Positions 9,415-20,767 are shown, counted from the stretch's first letter. The stretch is DNA of 64,000 nucleotides from Oscillospiraceae bacterium (GCA_021770845.1 JAETQF010000016.1:1-64000), one strand, 5' to 3'. Numbers and translations: made by a program. The notes: generated by a model not told the origin, from the sequence alone.

Positions 9415-9456
9415 AGAAAAGGGCCGCGCCTGAACCCACAGGCGCGGCCCTTTTCT
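9415..9456 (+). terminator. Terminator of the tldD/tldE unit
   Basis: An 18-bp perfect stem, AGAAAAGGGCCGCGCCTG (9415-9432) pairing with 9439-9456, with a six-base loop and A- and T-rich flanks. The symmetry means it could act in both directions. Confidence 0.9.
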
Positions 9457-9507
9457 GAGCGAGTTCCCTAAAAGGTTCCGGCGGACAACGCCCGCCGGAA
9501 CCTAAAT

Positions 9508-9536
9508 AAAAAGACACGCCTCCCGGCGTGTCTTTT
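9508..9536 (-). terminator. Terminator reading on the minus strand, likely of tRNA-Gly
   Basis: Twelve base pairs, AAAAGACACGCC (9509-9520) with GGCGTGTCTTTT (9525-9536). On the minus strand the hairpin is followed by a TTTTTATTT tract. It is the first good terminator downstream of the tRNA, about 140 bp past its CCA end. Confidence 0.7.
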
Positions 9537-9552
9537 CTTAAGCCCTTCAAAA

Positions 9553-9673
9553 GCCGCCCGCAGGGCGGCCCCACCCGAGAGCCCAGCGAAGCGGGTCTCG
9601 GGTGGAAGCGAAGAAATTCCCACCAGAGTGCAGTTTTCGCCGAAGGCGGAAACGGAACGGTGGTGGGAATTTC
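9553..9673 (-). repeat. Array of three hairpins between tRNA-Gly and its terminator
   Basis: Three inverted repeats lie in a row: GCCGCCC/GGGCGGC (9553-9569), CCACCCGAGA/TCTCGGGTGG (9571-9605), and GAAATTCCCACCA (9613-9625) with TGGTGGGAATTTC (9661-9673). The 13-bp arms of the last are perfect and enclose a further small hairpin. No reading frame is convincing. The array would form the trailer of the tRNA transcript. Confidence 0.7.
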
Positions 9674-9678
9674 TGAGC

Positions 9679-9754
9679 TGGAGCGAGTGACGAGGCTCGA
9701 ACTCGCTACCTCCACCTTGGCAAGGTGGCGCTCTACCAGATGAGCTACACTCGC
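9679..9754 (-). tRNA. tRNA-Gly (anticodon GCC)
   Basis: On the minus strand the 76-nt sequence folds as a full cloverleaf. The acceptor stem is GCGAGTG/CACTCGC, the D-stem GCTC/GAGC, the anticodon stem CCACC/GGTGG with loop TTGCCAA (anticodon GCC), and the T-arm contains GTTCGAGC. The CCA end is encoded (TCCA). A consensus promoter lies directly upstream. Confidence 0.97.
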
Positions 9755-9767
9755 AGCGACAAAAGGG

Positions 9768-9796
9768 ATTGTAGCAAGAAATGGAGCGTTTGTCAA
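9768..9796 (-). promoter_or_regulatory. Consensus promoter of tRNA-Gly
   Basis: On the minus strand: TTGACA (9791-9796), a 17-bp spacer and TACAAT (9768-9773), 13 bp before the first tRNA base. One of the best sigma-A promoters in the window. Confidence 0.9.
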
Positions 9797-9839
9797 GGGG
9801 AAATGAAAAATTTCTTTGCCGTATAGGATCTGGAATAAT

Positions 9840-9854
9840 TGTCCAAACTGGACA
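9840..9854. promoter_or_regulatory. Inverted repeat upstream of the yaaL/bofA pair
   Basis: TGTCCA-AAC-TGGACA, a perfect palindrome with a three-base centre, about 33 bp before the DUF2508 start codon. It has the size of a repressor operator, but no adjacent regulator gene is seen and I could not place a good -35/-10 pair around it. Confidence 0.4.
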
Positions 9855-9887
9855 TAGAGTTTTGGTAAGGAAAGGAAGGTGAAGCCC

Positions 9888-10130
9888 ATGGCAGGAGCAG
9901 TCCGATCCAGCCGCCGCCAGGCGGCGGCCCGGGAGGAGGAGCGCAGGCAGCTGATGGAGGGGATGCGGGCCACCCGCACCCAGCTCAACCACGCCTACGC
10001 CCAGTTCAACTTTTACAGCGACCCGGATCTGGTGGACGCCTGCGTCTACGAGATCAACGCCCTGCAAAGCCGTTACTCCTACTACGTCCGGCAGATGAAG
10101 CAGATGGACGCCCGGGAGGACGCCGGATGA
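9888..10130 (+). CDS. DUF2508 (YaaL-like) protein
   Basis: A small, charged, mostly helical protein of 80 residues. The pattern of a basic N-terminus followed by LxxAYxxFNFYSDPDLVDACVYEIxALxxRYxYYxRQ matches the DUF2508/YaaL family. In Bacillus, yaaL sits between recR and bofA; here the bofA-like gene follows with an ATGA overlap, keeping half of that order, but no recR is present. The function of YaaL is unknown. The ATG at 9888 is preferred over the GTG at 9879, which overlaps the AAGGAAGG ribosome-binding site. Confidence 0.8.
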   Translation: MAGAVRSSRRQAAAREEERRQLMEGMRATRTQLNHAYAQFNFYSDPDLVDACVYEINALQSRYSYYVRQMKQMDAREDAG

Positions 10131-10381
10131 CCGGCTGGGGCTGGTGGGCGGCGGCGGGAGCGGCGCTGGTGGCGCTGGCCCTGTTCCGCCGCCCGCTGGG
10201 GGCGCTGTGCCGCCTGGCCGTCCGCTCGGGGCTGGGGCTGGTGTTTCTCTGGCTGTTCCAGGGGCTGGGCGGCCTGCTGGGGATCCATCTGGGGGTCAAT
10301 CTGTTCAACAGCCTGATCCTGGGCGCCCTCGGCCTGCCGGGGTTTGCCCTGCTCCTCATGGCCCAGTGGGCCGTACATTAG
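10127..10381 (+). CDS. BofA-like pro-sigma-K processing inhibitor family protein
   Basis: An 84-residue protein with two or three membrane segments. The C-terminal signature LGVNLFNSLILGALGLPGFALLL is the conserved core of the BofA family. In B. subtilis, BofA holds the SpoIVFB intramembrane protease inactive in the forespore outer membrane until sigma-K is needed. The homologue here is translationally coupled to the DUF2508 gene (ATGA overlap). Whether this organism sporulates cannot be judged from the window; many non-sporulating relatives keep the gene. Confidence 0.82.
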   Translation: MTGWGWWAAAGAALVALALFRRPLGALCRLAVRSGLGLVFLWLFQGLGGLLGIHLGVNLFNSLILGALGLPGFALLLMAQWAVH

Positions 10382-10454
10382 GGCTTTCGTCAAACCGCCC
10401 TGGTTTTTCGGGGGAATATTTACAATATTTTAATAAAATATCAAAAATTTTCTG

Positions 10455-10484
10455 TTGGATTCCGCCCCAATGCTGTGGTATGAT
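10455..10484 (+). promoter_or_regulatory. Probable promoter of the glycoside-hydrolase-like gene
   Basis: TTGGAT (10455-10460), an 18-bp spacer and TATGAT (10479-10484), preceded by an AT-rich stretch (10421-10455). It lies 88 bp before the start codon. Confidence 0.5.
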
Positions 10485-10571
10485 ACAAGCTGGAATGTTA
10501 CAGGGGTTCCGATCCGGACAACCGATGGAGCGCCTGCCGATCCCATAACATCCGCTGGGGAGGAACCGCCT

Positions 10572-11654
10572 ATGGCCGGACGGAAAAATCGCTACGGTTA
10601 CCACGAATACCGGGGGCGCAGCGGCGCCCGCCCGGTGCTGATCTTTATCATTGTGCTGCTGGCGGTGCTGCTGGCGGCCGGGGTGGCGTTCCTGGTATTC
10701 ATGGACGACTACATCAAATACACGCCCACCGGCATCGAAATCGACTGGCCCTGGCGGAGCAGCCCCACCCCGCCCCCCATCGCCAGCGACCCGGTGGTGA
10801 TCGAGACGGACGACGTGGTGACGGTGGAGCCCACCCCCGAGCCCACCCCCACCCCCACGCGGTCGCCCCAGTACGCCCCCATCGGGGCGGTGACGGTGAC
10901 CGCCGCCCAGCTGCGGGACGGCTCGGCGGCTCAGGCGGCGGCCTCCGCCGGGGCGGACGCCGTTATTGTGGAGATGAAGGGGATCAACGGCAAGCTGACG
11001 TGGCAGTCCGGCGCAGAGCTGGCGGCCACCCTGGGGGTGAACGCCGCCGACGATAAGGCCGCCCAGGCCGTGCGGGATCTGGCCCAGAGCGGCAATCTGT
11101 ACCTGGTGGCCCGGGTGCACTGCTTCCGGGATCCCGCCCTGTCCAACGGCAAGATCGGCTCCCTGCGGACAAAGAAAGGCAAGATCTGGTATGACCGCCG
11201 GGGCGTCTGCTGGAGCAGCCCCGCCGACCAGCAGGCAGCGGACTATCTGTCCGCCCTGTGCCTGGAGCTGGCGGACATGGGCTTTGACGAGATCCTGCTG
11301 GACGACGCCGGCTACCCCTGGGACGGCGAGGTGAACGTGCTGGCCACCAGCGACAACCGCCCGGAGGATCGCACCGTCCCGGTGTCCGCCTTCCTCACCC
11401 GGCTGTCCGGCGAGCTGCGGGAGCGGGGGGTCACCCTGTCGGTGTACGCTTATGAGAAGCTGCTGCCCGGCGAGGAGGTCTACAGCGGCCTCACCGCCGC
11501 GGTGCTGGCCCAGAACGCGGGCCGGGTATGGCTGGATCAGCGGGTGGAGCCGGAGCACTATGAGAGCGTCCTCACCGCCGCCGGCCTGGACAACCCCTCC
11601 GCCCGGATCGTGGCCCCCGCCGCCTCCGGCCGGGAGGGCAGCTGGTACCGCTGA
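10572..11654 (+). CDS. Membrane-anchored putative glycoside hydrolase (DUF4015-like)
   Basis: A 360-residue protein. A short basic cytoplasmic N-terminus leads into one membrane anchor (about residues 20-42), a Pro/Thr-rich linker (about 60-95), and a domain that reads as a TIM barrel. Phrases such as GADAVIVEMKGING, NLYLVARVHCFRDP and GFDEILLDDAGYPW match the DUF4015 putative glycosyl hydrolase family. The paired acidic residues in the last phrase could be catalytic. It should act outside the membrane, perhaps on wall or capsule glycans. The start is the ATG after GGGGAGGAA, not an upstream in-frame ATG at 10455 that falls in the promoter. The family has no established substrate that I know of. 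Confidence 0.7.
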   Translation: MAGRKNRYGYHEYRGRSGARPVLIFIIVLLAVLLAAGVAFLVFMDDYIKYTPTGIEIDWPWRSSPTPPPIASDPVVIETDDVVTVEPTPEPTPTPTRSPQYAPIGAVTVTAAQLRDGSAAQAAASAGADAVIVEMKGINGKLTWQSGAELAATLGVNAADDKAAQAVRDLAQSGNLYLVARVHCFRDPALSNGKIGSLRTKKGKIWYDRRGVCWSSPADQQAADYLSALCLELADMGFDEILLDDAGYPWDGEVNVLATSDNRPEDRTVPVSAFLTRLSGELRERGVTLSVYAYEKLLPGEEVYSGLTAAVLAQNAGRVWLDQRVEPEHYESVLTAAGLDNPSARIVAPAASGREGSWYR

Positions 11655-11699
11655 CCCGGGGCGCGGCCCCCGTTCACACACATATGGAAGGAGCGGCCC

Positions 11700-12431
11700 A
11701 TGTCAACTGAACTGCGGATCCGCAAGGCGGTGCCGGAGTACGACGGCACCCTGCGCAGCCACATGATCAAAATCCCCACCTGCATCTCCGAGTGCTCCGG
11801 CATCCGGGTGTTCGGGCGGCGGATCAAATCCCTGGCCTTCACCACCGACGTGGCCATCATCCGCAACATCAACGCCGACGCCATCATCGCCGTCTACCCC
11901 TTCACCCCCCAGCCCGCCATCCACCGGGCGGTGATGCAGGCGGCGGATATGCCGGTATTCGCCGGGGTGGGCGGCGGCGTCACCCGGGGGCCCCGGGTGC
12001 TGAACCTGGCCAACGACGCGGAGCACGAGGGGGCCTTCGGCGTGGTGGTGAACGCCCCCACCAGCAATGAGATCGTCCGCCTGCTCAAGCAGGTGCTGGA
12101 CATCCCCGTGGTGGTCACCGTGGTGTCGGACAAGACGGACGTGGCGGCGCGGCTGGCGGCGGGGGCGGACATTCTCAACATCTCCGGCGCCCAGCACACG
12201 CCGGATCTCGTCCGCCGGGTGCGGGAGCGGTTCCCCGACGTGCCCATCATCGCCACCGGCGGCCCCACCGACGACACCATTTTGGAAACCATCCACGCCG
12301 GGGCCAACGCCATCACCTACACACCCCCCACCAACGGGGAGCTGTTCGCCCAGTCCATGGCCCGCTACCGCCGGGAGCTGGACGTGGAACCCGCGGCGCA
12401 GCCACGACCCGGCCAACCCAATCTGCTTTGA
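11700..12431 (+). CDS. TIM-barrel protein of unknown function (often labelled hydrolase)
   Basis: A 243-residue protein with repeated beta/alpha units and a phosphate-binding-type C-terminal loop (IATGGPTDDTILETIHAGANAITYTPP). The sequence VFAGVGGGVT and the ILNISGAQHTPDLVR stretch also belong to this barrel. I recognise the family from Lachnospiraceae and Oscillospiraceae genomes, where it carries an automatic hydrolase label without biochemical support. It begins 45 bp after the preceding gene with a GGAAGGAGCG ribosome-binding site, and is closed by a strong terminator, so the two may be cotranscribed. Confidence 0.6.
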   Translation: MSTELRIRKAVPEYDGTLRSHMIKIPTCISECSGIRVFGRRIKSLAFTTDVAIIRNINADAIIAVYPFTPQPAIHRAVMQAADMPVFAGVGGGVTRGPRVLNLANDAEHEGAFGVVVNAPTSNEIVRLLKQVLDIPVVVTVVSDKTDVAARLAAGADILNISGAQHTPDLVRRVRERFPDVPIIATGGPTDDTILETIHAGANAITYTPPTNGELFAQSMARYRRELDVEPAAQPRPGQPNLL

Positions 12432-12437
12432 CATCCG

Positions 12438-12475
12438 AACCGTTCCCGCCCCCTGTCCGGGCGGGAACGGTTTTT
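12438..12475 (+). terminator. Rho-independent terminator
   Basis: Fourteen base pairs, AACCGTTCCCGCCC (12438-12451) with GGGCGGGAACGGTT (12459-12472), followed by TTT. It insulates the V-ATPase operon from upstream transcription. Confidence 0.9.
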
Positions 12476-12539
12476 GTTCCAATCTTTGGATATCTTTCTG
12501 ACAAAACGGGGAAGAATGTTCATTTCCCGTGGAAAAGGC

Positions 12540-12568
12540 TTGCGGTTTCGGGAAAGAAGTGGTAGAAT
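12540..12568 (+). promoter_or_regulatory. Promoter of the V-ATPase operon
   Basis: TTGCGG (12540-12545), a 17-bp spacer, TAGAAT (12563-12568). Transcription would start near 12575, just before the inverted repeat at 12581, and 61 bp before the first start codon. Confidence 0.75.
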
Positions 12569-12580
12569 TAAATCCATATG

Positions 12581-12611
12581 GGAGTTAAGGCAGATATTCT
12601 GACTTAACTCC
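12581..12611 (+). promoter_or_regulatory. Hairpin at the 5' end of the V-ATPase transcript
   Basis: GGAGTTAAG (12581-12589) pairs with CTTAACTCC (12603-12611), with a three-base inner CAG/CTG extension around a short loop. It starts only about six bases after the predicted transcription start and ends 25 bp before the start codon. There is no T-tract, so it is not a terminator. A 5' RNA-stabilising hairpin or a protein operator are both possible. Confidence 0.55.
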
Positions 12612-12636
12612 TACAAAGTGAAAGAGGTGAGGAATC

Positions 12637-12950
12637 ATGTCTTTAGAGGCCATCCAAACGATCACCGGCGCCGAACAGGCCGTCCGTGAGCAGAAGGCCC
12701 GGGCCGCCGACGAGGCCAAGCGCATCGTGGCGGAGGCCGAACGGGCCGGACGGCAGCTTGTGTCCGACGCCCGGGCCCAGGCCGAGGAAACGGTGAAGGC
12801 CATGCTGGCCGAAGCGGAGGCCAGGGCCGGGGAGCAATCCGCCCAGACCCTGGGCGACAGCGCCGCCCAGTGCGAGGCGCTGAAGCAGGCCGCGCGGGGC
12901 CGTCTGGAGCAGGCCGCCGGCCTGATTGTTGGAAGGGTAGGGAACAGCTG

Positions 12951-12951
<1 letters not shown>
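12637..12951 (+). CDS. V-type ATPase subunit G/H (peripheral-stalk coiled coil)
   Basis: A 104-residue, highly charged Ala/Glu/Arg-rich coiled coil (about residues 10-90) typical of the EG-stalk partner called NtpF in E. hirae or H in archaea. It should pair with subunit E (15456-16142) to form the peripheral stalk linking the ATP-driven head to subunit I. It is the first gene of the operon, matching the known ntpFIKECGABD order. Its stop overlaps the next start by one base, so translation is coupled. Confidence 0.8.
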
Positions 12952-15414
<2,463 letters not shown>

Positions 15415-15455
15415 GGCCTACCCTTTTAAATTCGGAAAGGCGGTAAACCAAACAC

Positions 15456-16142
15456 ATGAACGGAATTGAAAAGATTACCGCGCGCATCCAGGAGGACAGC
15501 CAGAAGGAGATCGACGCCATCCTGGCGGAGGCCCGGGCCAAGGCCGCGGAGATCACCGCCCAAGCCCAGGCGGAGGCCAAGGCCGCTGGCGAGGAGGTTC
15601 TGGCCCAGGGCCGCAGGGCCGCCGCCGAGCGGGAGGATCGCATGGCGTCCACCGCTCAGATGGAGTGCCGCAAGGCCATGCTGGCCGCCAAGCAGGAGGT
15701 CATCGAGGAGGCATTCCAGCTGGCCCACAAGAAGCTGCTGGCCCTGCCCACCGAGCAGTACGTGGCCCTGCTGGCCGGCCTGGCCGTGCAGGCGTCCACC
15801 ACCGGCAGGGAAAAGCTGATCTTCTCCCCCAGCGACCGGGCCCAGGTGGGCAAGGCGGTGGTGATGGCGGCCAACAAAAAGCTGGCCGAGGCCGTGGCCC
15901 CCAAGCTGCCCGAGGAGGTCGCCTCCTCCAAGGCCGGGGCCATCCTGGACAAGGTGGTGACCGGGGCCTCCGCGGTGCTCAACGGCACCGGTATGCTCAC
16001 CCTGGCGGAGGAGACCCGCCCCATGGACGGCGGCTTCATCCTCTCCGACGGCGCGGTGGAGGTCAACTGCACCTTTGACACCCTGATCCGGCTTCAGCGC
16101 GGCGCGCTGTCCGGCGAGGTGGCCAAAGTGCTGTTTGAATGA
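15456..16142 (+). CDS. ntpE: V-type ATPase subunit E (peripheral stalk)
   Basis: A 228-residue protein with a long N-terminal helix rich in Ala, Glu, Lys and Arg (about residues 1-100), followed by a globular C-terminal domain ending in the family phrase DGGFILSDGAVEVNCTFD. It forms the peripheral stalk with the G/H coiled coil and contacts subunits A, B and I. The start codon follows GGAAAGGCGG after a 41-bp gap from subunit K, the longest early gap in the operon. Confidence 0.93.
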   Translation: MNGIEKITARIQEDSQKEIDAILAEARAKAAEITAQAQAEAKAAGEEVLAQGRRAAAEREDRMASTAQMECRKAMLAAKQEVIEEAFQLAHKKLLALPTEQYVALLAGLAVQASTTGREKLIFSPSDRAQVGKAVVMAANKKLAEAVAPKLPEEVASSKAGAILDKVVTGASAVLNGTGMLTLAEETRPMDGGFILSDGAVEVNCTFDTLIRLQRGALSGEVAKVLFE

Positions 16143-16181
16143 CCCGCCCCTTTCAAACTGACTGTGAAAGGGGGAAACGAC

Positions 16182-17183
16182 TTGTCTAAAAAAATCAAGG
16201 AAACGGATTTTCTGTCCATCTCCGCCCGGGTGCGGGTGATGGAGACCCGGCTGCTCACCGCGGAGCGGATGGAGCGCATGATCGACGCCCGGGACGCCGG
16301 CGAGGCCGCCAAGGTGCTGGGCGAGTGCGGCTACCCTGACCTGAACGAGGTCACCCCCGCCGCGGTGGAGGAGATGCTGGCCCTGGCCCAGGGCGCCCTG
16401 TTCGAGGATCTGGGCAAAGCGGTGGGCAATCCCCCGTTGCTGGACGTGTTCCGGTGCCGGTACGACTACCACAATGCCAAGACCCTGGTGAAGGCGGCGG
16501 CGCTGGGCCTGGATCAGAAGCGCCTGCTCCTGCGGGGTGGGCGGTATGATCCGGAGAAGCTGGCGGAGGACTTCCACCGGGAGGATCTGCGGGCCTATGC
16601 CCCGGTGTTCCAGGAGGCGGTGGCCCACGCCCGGGAGCTGCTGGGCTCCTCCGGCGACCCCCAGCAGGCCGATTTCGTGCTGGATCGGGCCTATTATCAG
16701 GAGCTGGCGGCCCTGGCCAAGGCGTCCGGGAGCAAGTTCCTGGAGGGCTATGTGACCCTGGCCATCGACGGGGCCAACCTGCGCTCCGCCGTGCGGTGCG
16801 CCCGGCTGGACAAGGGCCCGGACTTCCTGCGGCTGGTGCTGGTGGAGGGGGGCTCGGTGCCCCCGGCGGATATCGCCGTCACCCCCGGCCCGGATCTGGC
16901 CCGGCTGTACCACGGCTCGCCCTTGCAGGCCGCGGCGGAGGCGGGGGCCGCTCTGGCGGCGCCCAACGGCGGGCCCCTCACCGAGTTTGAGCGTTTGTGC
17001 GACGACGCGCTGATGGCCTACATGACCCGCGCCCGGATGATCCCCTTCGGGGAGCAGCCCGTGGCCGCCTACCTGTACGCCCGGGAGGCGGAGGCCACCG
17101 CCATCCGCGTCATTCTCACCGGGCGCATGGCGGGCATCGACGGCACCACCATCCGGCAGCGCCTGCGCCGGGCCTACTGTTAA
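16182..17183 (+). CDS. ntpC: V-type ATPase subunit C (central-stalk adaptor, d-subunit)
   Basis: A 333-residue, all-helical protein of the AC39/NtpC family. It has internal three-fold similarity, with phrases such as FRCRYDYHNAKTLVKA and a closing EATAIRVILTGRMAGI. It caps the K ring and docks the D/F shaft. The TTG at 16182 is chosen because AAAGGGGG lies about eight bases upstream. The GTG at 16164 is ahead of that site. Confidence 0.93.
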   Translation: MSKKIKETDFLSISARVRVMETRLLTAERMERMIDARDAGEAAKVLGECGYPDLNEVTPAAVEEMLALAQGALFEDLGKAVGNPPLLDVFRCRYDYHNAKTLVKAAALGLDQKRLLLRGGRYDPEKLAEDFHREDLRAYAPVFQEAVAHARELLGSSGDPQQADFVLDRAYYQELAALAKASGSKFLEGYVTLAIDGANLRSAVRCARLDKGPDFLRLVLVEGGSVPPADIAVTPGPDLARLYHGSPLQAAAEAGAALAAPNGGPLTEFERLCDDALMAYMTRARMIPFGEQPVAAYLYAREAEATAIRVILTGRMAGIDGTTIRQRLRRAYC

Positions 17184-17195
17184 GGGGGGAGACTT

Positions 17196-17513
17196 ATGGC
17201 AAACAGCTATCAGATCGCCGTGCTGGGCGACAAGGACAGCGTCATGGGCTTCAAGGCCCTGGGCCTGACGGTTTTCCCTGTGGACAATGTGGAGGACGCC
17301 CGCCACACCCTCCACCGCATTGCCCGGGAGGACTTCGCGGTGGTGTATCTCACCGAGCAGCTGGCCGCCCAGATGGAGGCGGACATCGCCCGCTACAAGG
17401 ACGAGCTCACCCCGGCGATCATTTTAATCCCCGGCAAGGAGGGCAGCCTGGGGCTGGGCATGGCCAACATCAAGAAGTCTGTGGAGCGGGCTGTCGGCGC
17501 GGATATCCTGTAG
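17196..17513 (+). CDS. ntpG: V-type ATPase subunit F (central shaft)
   Basis: A 105-residue Rossmann-like protein. Typical features are IAVLGDKDSVMGFKALG at the N-terminus and a central VVYLTEQLA strand-helix. With subunit D it forms the rotating shaft and can modulate ATPase activity. It corresponds to ntpG in E. hirae and keeps that gene's position between C and A. An 84-bp GC-rich gap follows before subunit A. Confidence 0.93.
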   Translation: MANSYQIAVLGDKDSVMGFKALGLTVFPVDNVEDARHTLHRIAREDFAVVYLTEQLAAQMEADIARYKDELTPAIILIPGKEGSLGLGMANIKKSVERAVGADIL

Positions 17514-17597
17514 GGGCCGCCGTCCCCGGCGGCCCGCGCCCCGACAGGCGCGCGTATGATTTGAACAACGACCTTATGAAAGAAGGTATGCAGACCT

Positions 17598-19376
17598 ATG
17601 GGAAAAGTAGTTAAGGTCTCCGGCCCCCTGGTGGTGGCCACCGGCATGGCGGACGCCAATATGTCCGACGTGGTGCGCGTGGGCCCCGAGCGCCTCATCG
17701 GTGAGATCCTCACCATGAACGGCGACTCCGCCTCCATCCAGGTCTATGAGGAGACCTCCGGCCTGGGCCCCGGCACCGAAGTGGTGACCACCGGCTCCCC
17801 CATGAGCGTGGAGCTGGGCCCCGGCATGATTGAGAACATCTATGACGGCATCCAGCGCCCGCTGGAGAAGATCATGGAGAAGGTGCACGGCAACAACCTG
17901 CCCCGCGGCGTGGAGGTGCCCCCCATCGACCCCGAAAAGCTGTGGGACTTCACCCCCGTGGCCAAGGCAGGGGACAAGGTGGTGGGGGGCGACATCATCG
18001 GCACCGTCCCCGAGACCCCGGTGGTGCTCCATAAGATCATGGTGCCCCCCACCCTGAAGGGCACGCTGAAAAGCGTGGCGGCCGCCGGCCAGTACAACGT
18101 CCACCAGACGGTGGCGGTGCTCACCAAGGACGACGGCACCGAGGTGGAGTTGTCCATGAGCCAGAAGTGGCCCGTGCGTATCGGCCGCCCCTACAAGCAC
18201 AAGTACCCCCCCATCAAGCCCCTGTCCTCCGGGCAGCGGATTGTGGATACGTTCTTCCCCGTGGCCAAGGGCGGCACCGCCGCCATCCCCGGCCCCTTCG
18301 GCTCCGGCAAGACGGTGATGCAGCACGCCCTGGCCAAATGGTCGGACGTGGACATCGTGGTCTACATCGGCTGCGGCGAGCGCGGCAACGAGATGACCGA
18401 CGTGCTGCGGGAGTTCCCCGAGCTGGTGGACCCCCGCACCGGCGAGACGCTGATGAAGCGCACGGTGCTCATCGCCAACACCTCCGATATGCCGGTGGCC
18501 GCCCGTGAGGCGTCCATCTACACCGGCATCACCATCGCGGAGTATTTCCGGGACATGGGCTACGACGTGGCCGTCATTGCCGACTCCACCTCCCGCTGGG
18601 CCGAGGCCCTGCGTGAGATGTCCGGCCGTCTGGAGGAGATGCCCGGCGAGGAGGGCTACCCCGCCTACCTGGCCTCCCGTCTGGCCCAGTTCTACGAGCG
18701 GGCCGGCTCCGTGTCCTGCCTGGGCTCCGAGGAGGACAGACGGGGCAGCCTCACTGCCGTGGGCGCCGTGTCCCCCCCGGGCGGCGATTTGGCCGAGCCC
18801 GTGTCTCAGGGCACCATGCGCATCGTCAAGGTGTTCTGGGCCCTGGACGCCTCCCTGGCCTACAAGCGCCACTTCCCCGCCATCAACTGGCTCACCTCCC
18901 ACTCCCTGTACCTGGACTCCCTGAAGCCCTGGTTTGACGAGAACCTGGGCAAGGAGTTCCTCCAGAACCGGGAGAAGGCCATGAGCGTCCTCCAGCAGGA
19001 GGCCAGCCTGAACGAGATCGTGCAGCTGGTGGGTAAGGACTCCCTGTCCCCCAACGATCAGCTCACCCTGGAGACCGCCCGTATGGTGCGGGAGGACTTC
19101 CTCCAGCAGAACTCCTTCGTGGACATCGACTCCTTCTCCACCTACGACCGGCAGGAGAAGCTGCTGGCCATGATTCTGGACTACGACAAGCTGTGCCGGG
19201 ACGCCATCACCAAGGGCGCGCCGGTGGCCGACCTGTTCGTGATCCCCGCCCGTGAGCGCATCGGCCGCGCCAAGAGCGTGCCCGCCGACGAGTACCCCAA
19301 GGTGTACGCCGACATTGCCGACGCCATGGAAAAGGAGATCGACGAGGTCGTCAGAAAGGCAGGTGAGGAGCTGTGA
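17598..19376 (+). CDS. ntpA: V-type ATPase catalytic subunit A
   Basis: A 592-residue catalytic subunit, full length for the family. The P-loop [11 protein letters not shown] lies near residues 232-242, preceded by the non-homologous bulge insert typical of V-type A subunits (about 110-190). [38 protein letters not shown] and the [10 protein letters not shown] region are diagnostic. It hydrolyses ATP in the A3B3 head in the cytoplasm. The stop overlaps the start of subunit B by four bases (GTGA). Confidence 0.98.
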   Translation: MGKVVKVSGPLVVATGMADANMSDVVRVGPERLIGEILTMNGDSASIQVYEETSGLGPGTEVVTTGSPMSVELGPGMIENIYDGIQRPLEKIMEKVHGNNLPRGVEVPPIDPEKLWDFTPVAKAGDKVVGGDIIGTVPETPVVLHKIMVPPTLKGTLKSVAAAGQYNVHQTVAVLTKDDGTEVELSMSQKWPVRIGRPYKHKYPPIKPLSSGQRIVDTFFPVAKGGTAAIPGPFGSGKTVMQHALAKWSDVDIVVYIGCGERGNEMTDVLREFPELVDPRTGETLMKRTVLIANTSDMPVAAREASIYTGITIAEYFRDMGYDVAVIADSTSRWAEALREMSGRLEEMPGEEGYPAYLASRLAQFYERAGSVSCLGSEEDRRGSLTAVGAVSPPGGDLAEPVSQGTMRIVKVFWALDASLAYKRHFPAINWLTSHSLYLDSLKPWFDENLGKEFLQNREKAMSVLQQEASLNEIVQLVGKDSLSPNDQLTLETARMVREDFLQQNSFVDIDSFSTYDRQEKLLAMILDYDKLCRDAITKGAPVADLFVIPARERIGRAKSVPADEYPKVYADIADAMEKEIDEVVRKAGEEL

Positions 19377-20755
19377 TCAAGGAATATAAAACCATCCAGG
19401 AGATCGCGTCCCCGCTGATGATGGTCAAGATGGTGGATCACGTCACCTACGACGAGCTGGCCGAGGTGGAGCTGCCCGACGGCACCATCCGCCGGGGCCA
19501 GGTGCTGGAGGTCAACGGCGACACCGCCGTGGTGCAGCTCTTTGAGTCCGCCGCCGGCATCAACCTGGCCCAGTCCAAGGTGCGCTTCCTGGGCCATCCC
19601 CTCCAGCTGGGCGTGTCCGGCGATATGCTGGGCCGGGTGTTCAACGGCATGGGTGTGCCCATCGACGGCGGCCCCGCCATCCTGGCGGAGGAGTACCGGG
19701 ACATCAACGGCCTGCCCATGAACCCCGCCGCCCGGGACTACCCCAACGAGTTCATCCAGACCGGCATCTCCACCATCGATGGCCTGAACACCCTGGTGCG
19801 CGGCCAGAAGCTGCCCATCTTCTCCGGCTCCGGCCTGCCCCACGCCAACCTGGCCGCCCAGATCGCCCGCCAGGCCAAGGTGCTGGGGGACGAGAGCGCC
19901 AACTTCGCCGTGGTGTTCGCCGCCATCGGCATCACCTTCGAGGAGTCCGAGTTCTTCGTCCAGGAGTTCAAGCGCACCGGCGCCATCGACCGTACGGTGC
20001 TGTTCACCAACCTGGCTGACGACCCCGCCGTGGAGCGTATTGCCACACCCCGGATGGCGCTGACCGCCGCGGAGTACCTGGCCTTTGAGAAGGATATGCA
20101 CGTGCTGGTCATCCTCACCGACATCACCAACTACGCCGAGGCCCTGCGTGAGGTGTCCGCCGCCAAGAAGGAGGTTCCGGGCCGCCGCGGCTTCCCCGGC
20201 TACCTGTACACCAACCTGGCCACCATCTACGAGCGGGCCGGCCGCCAGCTGGGCAAGCCCGGCTCCATCACCATGATCCCCATCCTCACCATGCCCGAGG
20301 ACGACAAGACCCACCCCATCCCCGACCTGACCGGCTATATCACCGAGGGCCAGATCATCCTGTCCCGGGCCCTGTACCGCCAGGGCATCAATCCTCCGGT
20401 GGACGTGCTGCCCTCCCTGTCCCGTCTGAAGGACAAGGGCATCGGCCCCGGCAAGACCCGGGAGGATCACGCCAACACCATGAACCAGCTCTTTGCCGCC
20501 TATTCCACCGGCAAGGACAACAAGGAGCTGATGTCCATCCTGGGCGAGGCGGCGCTGACCCCCACCGATCTGCTGTACGCCAAGTTTGCCGACGAGTTCG
20601 AGCGGCGCTACGTCAACCAGGGCTATGAGGAGAATCGCTCCATCGAGGAGACGCTGAACCTGGGCTGGGAGCTGCTGTCCATCCTGCCCACCGCCGAACT
20701 GAAGCGGATCAAGCAGGAGTATATTGACAAGTATTTGCCGAAAAAGGATCAGTAA
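19373..20755 (+). CDS. ntpB: V-type ATPase subunit B (regulatory nucleotide-binding)
   Basis: A 460-residue subunit with the A/B-type beta barrel and RecA-like core. The P-loop is replaced by the non-catalytic sequence [15 protein letters not shown], as in all B subunits. The family phrase [27 protein letters not shown] is split over residues about 245-270, with the arginine-finger region near [15 protein letters not shown]. The start is GTG at 19373, overlapping the stop of subunit A, which favours equal expression of A and B. Confidence 0.98.
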   Translation: MIKEYKTIQEIASPLMMVKMVDHVTYDELAEVELPDGTIRRGQVLEVNGDTAVVQLFESAAGINLAQSKVRFLGHPLQLGVSGDMLGRVFNGMGVPIDGGPAILAEEYRDINGLPMNPAARDYPNEFIQTGISTIDGLNTLVRGQKLPIFSGSGLPHANLAAQIARQAKVLGDESANFAVVFAAIGITFEESEFFVQEFKRTGAIDRTVLFTNLADDPAVERIATPRMALTAAEYLAFEKDMHVLVILTDITNYAEALREVSAAKKEVPGRRGFPGYLYTNLATIYERAGRQLGKPGSITMIPILTMPEDDKTHPIPDLTGYITEGQIILSRALYRQGINPPVDVLPSLSRLKDKGIGPGKTREDHANTMNQLFAAYSTGKDNKELMSILGEAALTPTDLLYAKFADEFERRYVNQGYEENRSIEETLNLGWELLSILPTAELKRIKQEYIDKYLPKKDQ

Positions 20756-20767
20756 GGAGGGGTAAAC

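Noticed and set aside
9528-9743. Possible small gene over the tRNA-Gly region
   Set aside because: It covers the hairpin array and tRNA; the tRNA fold and promoter explain the sequence better.
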